DNA of 10,236 nt from Clostridia bacterium. GTDB lineage: Bacteria; Bacillota_A; Clostridia; Oscillospirales; CAG-272. Shown here one piece after another: positions 5,348-10,236 of this stretch (positions within the stretch are counted from its first letter, which is position 1; every line of letters starts with the position of its first letter). A model generated the notes under the pieces. That model was given only the letters and a program-made list of their open reading frames with translations. It made no database searches and was not told where the DNA came from. The position numbers were made by a program, and so were the translations under genes. The stretch is taken from positions 1 through 10,236 of the forward strand of contig JAFTSR010000084.1 in assembly GCA_017467225.1 (NCBI GenBank). Reading direction: 5' to 3'.

Positions 5348-6466
5348 ATGAACATTGATCCTACCGTTTTGCGACGCGAGGAGGATGCCTCCCTGCGTCT
5401 GCGGACGCTGTATCGCCAATACGGCTATACAACGTTCAAAATGAGCAAATTCGAGGAATACGATCTCTACGTCCGTAACAAGGACTTTCTGACCGCCGAG
5501 CGCGCCATCACCTTTACCGATACCGACGGTAAGCTTTTGGCGCTCAAGCCCGACGTTACGCTTTCTATCATCAAAAATTCACGGGATACCGACGGGATGA
5601 CCTATAAGGTCTGCTATAACGAAAACGTCTACCGTATCTCCGAGAGCACACACACCTGGCGCGAAATTCCGCAGGTGGGACTGGAGTGTCTTGGCATGAT
5701 CGACCTGTATCAAAAGAGCGAGGTGCTCTACCTTGCCGCCAAGAGCCTGGAGATTCTTGACACCGGCTATCTGATGGACATTTCCCACATCGGCATGCTG
5801 CAGGGCGCTTTGGAGCTGATCGACGATGACAAGGCGCTGCGTGACCGCATGATGCGCGCCGTCGGGCAAAAGAACGCCGACGAGGTGCGCCGGATGCACG
5901 GCGAGGGGCTGATCGGCGACAACGCTGCTGATACCTTTATCGCGCTGCTGTCCTGCGACGGCATGCTTGCCGACGTGCTCCCCACCCTGGACGCGCTTTG
6001 CGCCAACGACACCATGCGAGCCACCGTCCGTGAGCTGCGTGAGCTTGCCGACATTCTGCTGGAGGAGGACGGTCTGGCATCGCATCTGCGCCTGGACTTC
6101 TCTGTAGTCAACAGCATGAGCTACTACAGCGGACTTTTGTTCCAGGGATTTGTCCAGGGCATCCCCCAGAGCGTACTGTCGGGCGGACAGTACGACAAGC
6201 TGATGCGCAAGATGGGCCGTCGCGCTGATGCCATCGGCTTTGCCGTCTATCCCGATCTGCTGCAGCATCTGCCCGACAATCATCCACGCCAGAATGATGC
6301 CGACGTGCTGCTTCTGTACACCGCCGCGGACTCGACCGCGCAGCTGCACCGTACCGTGCGTGAGCTGATCGCTCAGGGCTTGAGTGTTCGCTGCGCTACG
6401 GCTATCCCCGATAAAATGACCTACGGTCGCGTGATGCACCTGAGCGACTGCGCAGGAAAGGAGTAA
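5348..6466 (+). CDS. hisZ: ATP phosphoribosyltransferase regulatory subunit
   Basis: Paralogue of histidyl-tRNA synthetase that pairs with short HisG to form the active, histidine-sensitive first enzyme of histidine synthesis. It is 372 aa, with a class II synthetase-like core: KPDVTLSI (67-74, the RPD-type motif), a motif-2-like region YRISESTHTWREIPQVGLE (95-113), SYYSGLLFQG (258-267) and SGGQYDKL (278-285). At the place where HisRS has Arg in RGLDYY this protein reads NSMSYY, in keeping with loss of aminoacylation. A short C-terminal extension (about 317-372) may be a remnant of the anticodon-binding domain. GGAGG at 5334-5338 lies 9 nt before the ATG. It is the first gene of the operon and ends 4 bp before hisG; its last codons contain the hisG ribosome binding site. 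Confidence 0.93.
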   Translation: MNIDPTVLRREEDASLRLRTLYRQYGYTTFKMSKFEEYDLYVRNKDFLTAERAITFTDTDGKLLALKPDVTLSIIKNSRDTDGMTYKVCYNENVYRISESTHTWREIPQVGLECLGMIDLYQKSEVLYLAAKSLEILDTGYLMDISHIGMLQGALELIDDDKALRDRMMRAVGQKNADEVRRMHGEGLIGDNAADTFIALLSCDGMLADVLPTLDALCANDTMRATVRELRELADILLEEDGLASHLRLDFSVVNSMSYYSGLLFQGFVQGIPQSVLSGGQYDKLMRKMGRRADAIGFAVYPDLLQHLPDNHPRQNDADVLLLYTAADSTAQLHRTVRELIAQGLSVRCATAIPDKMTYGRVMHLSDCAGKE

Positions 6467-6470
6467 ACCG

Positions 6471-7118
6471 ATGGAAATGATCAACATTGCCCTGCCCAAG
6501 GGTCGCCTTGGCGAGAAGGTTTACAGCATGTTCGAGGCAGCCGGCTACGAGTGTCCCTCCATCCGCGAAGTCAACCGCAAGCTGATCTTCACCAACGAGC
6601 AAAAGGGCGTCAGCTTTTTCTGGGTCAAGCCCAGCGATGTTGCTATCTACGTAGAGCGCGGCGCTGCCGATATCGGCGTGGCCGGACGCGATATTCTGCT
6701 TGAATACCGTCCCGACGTGTACGAGCTTTTGGACCTGGATCTGGGCAAATGCCGCATGGCGGTCGCCGGGCCGAGCACCTTCCGCGACGACCCGACCAAA
6801 ACGCTGCGCGTCGCCACAAAATTTGAGCGCATTGCACGCACCTATTACGCAGGGCTGTGCCGTGATATCGACATCATCCATCTCAACGGTTCCATTGAGC
6901 TGGCTCCCATTCTCGGTCTGTCCGACGTCATCGTGGACATTGTCGAGACCGGCAGCACGCTCAAGGAAAACGATCTGGTGGTGCTGGAGAACATCCTCCC
7001 CATCAGCGCGCGCCTGGTTGCCAACAAATCCGCGTTCAAATTCAAGCACGATACCATTCGTGACATTACCGCAGGTCTTTCCGCACAAGTGGAGGCTCGC
7101 AAAGCCGAGAAGGCTTAA
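6471..7118 (+). CDS. hisG: ATP phosphoribosyltransferase catalytic subunit, short form
   Basis: Catalyses the committed step of histidine synthesis, joining ATP and PRPP to phosphoribosyl-ATP. At 215 aa it is the short form, which lacks the C-terminal regulatory domain and needs HisZ, encoded immediately upstream. Motifs seen are ALPKGRL (7-13), ADIGVAGRDILLE (66-78), VATKFERIARTYY (114-126) and the PRPP-binding region DIVETGSTLKEN (156-167). The ATG at 6471 is 7 nt after AGGAG (6459-6463), which overlaps the end of hisZ; a second in-frame ATG at 6477 is less well spaced. Feedback inhibition by histidine is expected through HisZ. Confidence 0.97.
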   Translation: MEMINIALPKGRLGEKVYSMFEAAGYECPSIREVNRKLIFTNEQKGVSFFWVKPSDVAIYVERGAADIGVAGRDILLEYRPDVYELLDLDLGKCRMAVAGPSTFRDDPTKTLRVATKFERIARTYYAGLCRDIDIIHLNGSIELAPILGLSDVIVDIVETGSTLKENDLVVLENILPISARLVANKSAFKFKHDTIRDITAGLSAQVEARKAEKA

Positions 7119-7142
7119 CTCCAAGATAAGAGGTACTTTTTT

Positions 7143-8426
7143 ATGATTCGTATTCTGAATATGTCCGAGGTATCCCGCGACGAAATTTTTGCTCGCGCCG
7201 AGACCATTACCTCGGTAGAAGATATTGTCACCGGCATCATCGCCAACGTCCGACAGAACGGCGACGCGGCACTGCGTGAGTATTGCGAAAAATTTGACAA
7301 GGTCCGCCTTGACACCTTCCGCGTCACCGAGGATGAGATAGCGTATGCCCTGACGCAGGTCGAGCCCGAATGTCTGAACGTGTTGCGCCAGGCAGCCAAG
7401 AATATCCGCGCCTTTCACCAAAAGCAGGTGCGCCAGGGCTTTGTCATGACTGAAGTGGACGGCGTGGTTCTCGGTCAGAAGGTCACGCCGATCGAAAAAG
7501 TCGGTCTGTATGTTCCCGGCGGCACGGCCGCCTATCCTTCGACCGTGCTGATGGACAGCATTCCTGCCATGATCGCCGGCTGCTCCCGTATCGTCATGGT
7601 CACCCCTCCCGGCCGCGACGGCCGCGTCAATCCCGTCATCCTGGCCGCTGCGCACATCGCCGGCATCACCGAGATTTATAAGGTCGGTGGCGCACAGGCG
7701 GTCGCCGCGCTGGCATACGGCACCGAGAGCCTGCCCAAGGTCGACAAGATCGTCGGTCCCGGCAACGCCTTTGTCGCCGAGGCAAAAAAGCAGGTCTTTG
7801 GCATGGTGTCCATTGACATGATCGCAGGTCCCTCTGAAATTCTGATCGTTGCCGATAAAACCGCAAATCCCCGTTACGTTGCCGCCGACCTGCTCTCGCA
7901 AGCGGAGCACGACAAAATGGCGTCCGCCGTTCTTGTCACCGATGACGCTGCGCTGGCTGAGGCAGTTTCCCTTGAGATCGAGGCACAGCTGACCATTCTG
8001 CCGCGCGCGGAGATCGCTCGCACCTCCATTGAGAACAACGGCAAGATCATCGTCACCGCCGATCTGAACGCCGCCATTGATGTGGCCAACGAGCTGGCTC
8101 CCGAGCATTTAGAACTGAGCGTCGCCGACCCCTTCAAGTGGCTCAGCGCCGTCAAGCATGCCGGCTCGGTGTTCATGGGGCACAATTGCCCTGAGTCCTT
8201 GGGCGACTATCTTGCCGGCCCCAACCACACGCTTCCCACCTCCGGCACAGCACGCTTCTCAAGCCCTTTGTCGGTAGATGATTTTGTTAAAAAGACGCAA
8301 TTTTCCTACTTCACCCGCGATGCGCTGCGCCGCGTGGCTGACGACGTACATCTGTTCGCCACCAAGGAAGGCCTGGACGCACACGCAAGAGCGGCCACCA
8401 TCCGCTTTGAGGAGGACGAGCAATGA
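7143..8426 (+). CDS. hisD: Histidinol dehydrogenase
   Basis: Zinc enzyme that oxidises L-histidinol to L-histidine with two NAD+, the last step of the pathway. At 427 aa it is full length. Expected active-site residues are in place: zinc ligands Gln253 and His256 in SQAEHD, Asp355 in [11 protein letters not shown] and His414 in LDAHARAA, plus the catalytic pair Glu321-His322 in LAPEHLEL. The family signature region is clear ([14 protein letters not shown] at 120-133, [14 protein letters not shown] at 181-194, [20 protein letters not shown]). The ribosome binding site AAGAGG (7128-7133) is weaker than those of its neighbours, with 9 nt spacing. The stop codon overlaps the hisC start (ATGA). 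Confidence 0.98.
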   Translation: MIRILNMSEVSRDEIFARAETITSVEDIVTGIIANVRQNGDAALREYCEKFDKVRLDTFRVTEDEIAYALTQVEPECLNVLRQAAKNIRAFHQKQVRQGFVMTEVDGVVLGQKVTPIEKVGLYVPGGTAAYPSTVLMDSIPAMIAGCSRIVMVTPPGRDGRVNPVILAAAHIAGITEIYKVGGAQAVAALAYGTESLPKVDKIVGPGNAFVAEAKKQVFGMVSIDMIAGPSEILIVADKTANPRYVAADLLSQAEHDKMASAVLVTDDAALAEAVSLEIEAQLTILPRAEIARTSIENNGKIIVTADLNAAIDVANELAPEHLELSVADPFKWLSAVKHAGSVFMGHNCPESLGDYLAGPNHTLPTSGTARFSSPLSVDDFVKKTQFSYFTRDALRRVADDVHLFATKEGLDAHARAATIRFEEDEQ

Positions 8427-9475
8427 GCCACTTTTTCTCCGCACGTCACGCTGCTCTTAACGCCTACGTTCCCGGTGAGCAGCCGCGCGACCGCAAGTAC
8501 ATCAAGCTCAATACCAACGAGTCTCCCTTCCCTCCACATCCGGCTGTTGCCGAGGCGGTCGCTACCGAGGCCGGACAGCTGCAGCTGTATTCCGACCCGA
8601 CCATGAAGGCTTTGAGCGAAGCCATGGCGGCAACGCTTGGGGTTTCCCCCGCCCAGGTGCTGATGGTCAACGGCTCGGACGAGGCGCTCAACTTTGCCTT
8701 CTGGGCTTTCTGCGACGAGCAGCATCCCATCGCCTATCCTGCCATCAGCTACGGCTTTTATTCGGTGTTTGCCGCGCTGCATCATATCCCCGCCAAGGAA
8801 ATTCCCCTGCGCGCGGATTTTTCCATCGACTACCGCGACTATTGCAGTCTTGACTGCGCCATCGTCATTGCCAATCCCAATGCGCCCACGGGTCTTGCGC
8901 TTCCGCTTGATGAGATCGAGCAGATCGTCAAGAGCAATCCCGATTATCCCGTCATCATTGATGAGGCGTACGTGGATTTCGGTGCCCAAAGTGCAATTAC
9001 GCTGCTGCCCAAATATCCCAATCTGATGGTGGTCGGCACGTTTTCCAAATCGCGCTCGCTGGCAGGTGCCCGACTCGGCTTTGCCGTCGCCTCGCCTGAG
9101 ATAATCGCCGATCTGAACACCATCAAATATTCGACCAATCCCTACAACGTCAACCGCATGACCGCCGCCGCAGGTCTTGCCACCCTTGCCCACAACGACG
9201 AGGCCATGGCAAACTGCCGCACCGTAGCTGCCACCCGAGAGAGAGTCAAGGATGAGCTACGTGCGCTGGGCTTTACCGTGACTGACTCCAAGGCGAACTT
9301 CCTGTTCGCTGCGCATCCATCTGTCAGCGGTGAGGTTTTATATCAGGCCTTGCGCGAGCGCGGCATTCTCATCCGCCACTTCTCTACCCCTGCCATTGCC
9401 AATTACAACCGCATCACGGTCGGCACAGACGCCGAAATGGACGCGCTGCTGGCCGCCATCCGTGAAATTCTCTGA
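8423..9475 (+). CDS. hisC: Histidinol-phosphate aminotransferase
   Basis: PLP-dependent class I/II aminotransferase that converts imidazole acetol phosphate and glutamate to histidinol phosphate. It is 350 aa, normal for the family. Visible residues are KLNTNESPFPP (28-38), NGSDEAL (83-89), NPNAPTGL (151-158), Asp180-Glu181-Ala-Tyr183 in IIDEAYVDF, the PLP-binding Lys209 in TFSKSRSLAGARLGF, and Arg217 in the same motif. It starts inside the hisD stop (4-bp overlap) with GAGGAGG upstream, which implies coupled translation. The his context makes this HisC rather than a relative acting on aromatic amino acids, though some HisC enzymes do both. Confidence 0.96.
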   Translation: MSHFFSARHAALNAYVPGEQPRDRKYIKLNTNESPFPPHPAVAEAVATEAGQLQLYSDPTMKALSEAMAATLGVSPAQVLMVNGSDEALNFAFWAFCDEQHPIAYPAISYGFYSVFAALHHIPAKEIPLRADFSIDYRDYCSLDCAIVIANPNAPTGLALPLDEIEQIVKSNPDYPVIIDEAYVDFGAQSAITLLPKYPNLMVVGTFSKSRSLAGARLGFAVASPEIIADLNTIKYSTNPYNVNRMTAAAGLATLAHNDEAMANCRTVAATRERVKDELRALGFTVTDSKANFLFAAHPSVSGEVLYQALRERGILIRHFSTPAIANYNRITVGTDAEMDALLAAIREIL

Positions 9476-9496
9476 GGTGTGAAAGGAAACCCTATC

Positions 9497-10087
9497 ATGA
9501 GCAGAAGCACGCAAATTCAAAGAAAAACCGGTGAGACCGACATTCATCTGACCCTGAACCTTGACGGCTGCGGAGAGAGCGACATTGACAGCGGCTGCGG
9601 CTTTCTTGACCACATGCTGACGCTGTTCGCCCGTCACGGCAGATTTGACCTGGCGCTGTCCTGCGCAGGAGACGTGCAGGTGGACGACCACCACACCGTT
9701 GAGGATATTGCCATTTGCCTTGGCGAGGCGTTTTACGAGTGCCTTGGCGACAAGCGCGGCATCACCCGCTACGGCGATATCACGCTGCCGATGGACGAGG
9801 CGCTGATCCTGTGCGCGGTCGATCTGTCCGGTCGCGGCGTTCTTGGCTACGCGCTGGATATTCCCACCGAGAAGGTCGGCACGTTCGACACCCAGCTTTG
9901 TGAGGAGTTTTTCGCCGCCTTTGTGCGCGAGGCACGCATATCCTTGCACCTGCGCCAGCTGGCAGGCAGCAATTCTCACCACATCATCGAGGGCGCGTTC
10001 AAGGCTGCTGCACGTGCGCTGCGCCGTGCCGTTGCGCTCGATCCCGACGCCGAGGACGAGATCCCCTCGACCAAGGGTGTTCTGTAA
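9497..10087 (+). CDS. hisB: Imidazoleglycerol-phosphate dehydratase
   Basis: Manganese-dependent enzyme that dehydrates imidazole glycerol phosphate to imidazole acetol phosphate. It is 196 aa, the monofunctional form without a fused histidinol-phosphate phosphatase; that phosphatase is not seen in this window. Metal-binding motifs are FLDHML (36-41), DDHHTVEDIA (63-72) and SNSHHIIEGAFKA (158-170). The ATG at 9497 is preferred because AAAGGA (9482-9487) lies 9 nt upstream and the protein then begins MSRSTQIQRKTGET, as in relatives. The frame is open back to GTG 9479, but that start has no ribosome binding site. Confidence 0.97.
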   Translation: MSRSTQIQRKTGETDIHLTLNLDGCGESDIDSGCGFLDHMLTLFARHGRFDLALSCAGDVQVDDHHTVEDIAICLGEAFYECLGDKRGITRYGDITLPMDEALILCAVDLSGRGVLGYALDIPTEKVGTFDTQLCEEFFAAFVREARISLHLRQLAGSNSHHIIEGAFKAAARALRRAVALDPDAEDEIPSTKGVL

Positions 10088-10110
10088 TTTTTTCAAACGA
10101 GGTAATTTTC

Positions 10111-10236
10111 ATGAAACGTATCGGTATTGTTGACTACGGTGTCGGCAATCTGTTTTCTCTGCGCTCATCTCTGACGGCGATCGGTGTCGAGCCGGTCGTA
10201 TCGGGTGATCCTGCCGTGCTTGCGGCATGTGAGCGC
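10111..10236 (+). CDS. hisH: Imidazole glycerol phosphate synthase, glutaminase subunit, 5' part only
   Basis: The first 42 codons of a class I glutamine amidotransferase that supplies ammonia to HisF. The visible N-terminus MKRIGIVDYGVGNLFSLRSS is typical of HisH (IVDYGxGNLxS). The catalytic Cys-His-Glu triad lies beyond the window edge. GAGG at 10099-10102 is 8 nt before the ATG. It follows hisB by 23 bp in the same direction, and hisA and hisF are expected to follow. Confidence 0.93.
   Translation, partial: MKRIGIVDYGVGNLFSLRSSLTAIGVEPVVSGDPAVLAACER

Noticed and set aside
5579..6499. 306-codon minus-strand frame opposite hisZ, with similar frames at 8306-9193 and 9338-10096
   Set aside because: All are antisense to clear his genes and have no ribosome site or recognisable motif.
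6402..8108. 568-codon open frame on the minus strand opposite hisG and hisD
   Set aside because: Both sense genes have complete catalytic motifs; the antisense frame is a product of codon bias and has no ribosome site.
9479..9496. GTG start for hisB six codons earlier
   Set aside because: No ribosome site precedes it, and the AAAGGA site that would serve ATG 9497 lies inside this extension.
1..10236. Mobile elements, CRISPR arrays, defence genes, prophage genes
   Set aside because: No transposase, integrase, repeat-spacer pattern or defence domain is visible; all coding space is accounted for by folate, solute-binding and histidine genes.

Overview
The window looks like chromosome of a moderately GC-rich Firmicute, most likely from class Clostridia. 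The reasons are near-perfect sigma-A promoters (TTGACA / TATAAT), strong GGAGG-type ribosome binding sites, a tetrahydrofolate riboswitch in front of a folT-type ECF transporter gene, the short HisG plus HisZ arrangement, and lipoprotein solute-binding proteins of the kind common in gut clostridia. No species call is made. I saw no mobile element, CRISPR array, tRNA or rRNA.

Layout. (1) 1-1958, minus strand: a folate salvage operon, folT-folC. It has a consensus promoter, a hairpin at the very start of the transcript, a THF riboswitch, and a terminator-like hairpin that contains the folT Shine-Dalgarno sequence. folC runs off the left edge. (2) 1991-5154, minus strand: two tandem paralogous lipoprotein solute-binding proteins, each with its own consensus promoter. 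A strong terminator separates them. No permease or ATPase gene is visible beside them. (3) 5095-5347: a divergent regulatory region between the second binding protein and the histidine operon. It holds a promoter on each strand, a LacI/CcpA-type operator-like site and a 16-bp perfect palindrome. (4) 5348-10236, plus strand: a compact histidine biosynthesis operon, hisZ-hisG-hisD-hisC-hisB-hisH, with hisH cut by the right edge.

How the parts work together. FolT should import reduced folates and FolC should trap them by polyglutamylation. The riboswitch would shut both off when THF is plentiful. HisZ and HisG together form the committed ATP phosphoribosyltransferase. HisD, HisC and HisB carry out later steps, and HisH supplies ammonia for the imidazole-ring step. 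The leader in front of hisZ is too short for a T-box or an attenuator, so control is probably at the promoter.

The window is mostly ordinary metabolism. The least expected pattern is that all three minus-strand promoters carry an inverted repeat of unrelated sequence in the -35/-10 spacer, directly abutting the -10 box. The his promoter region also has one, though not abutting its -10.
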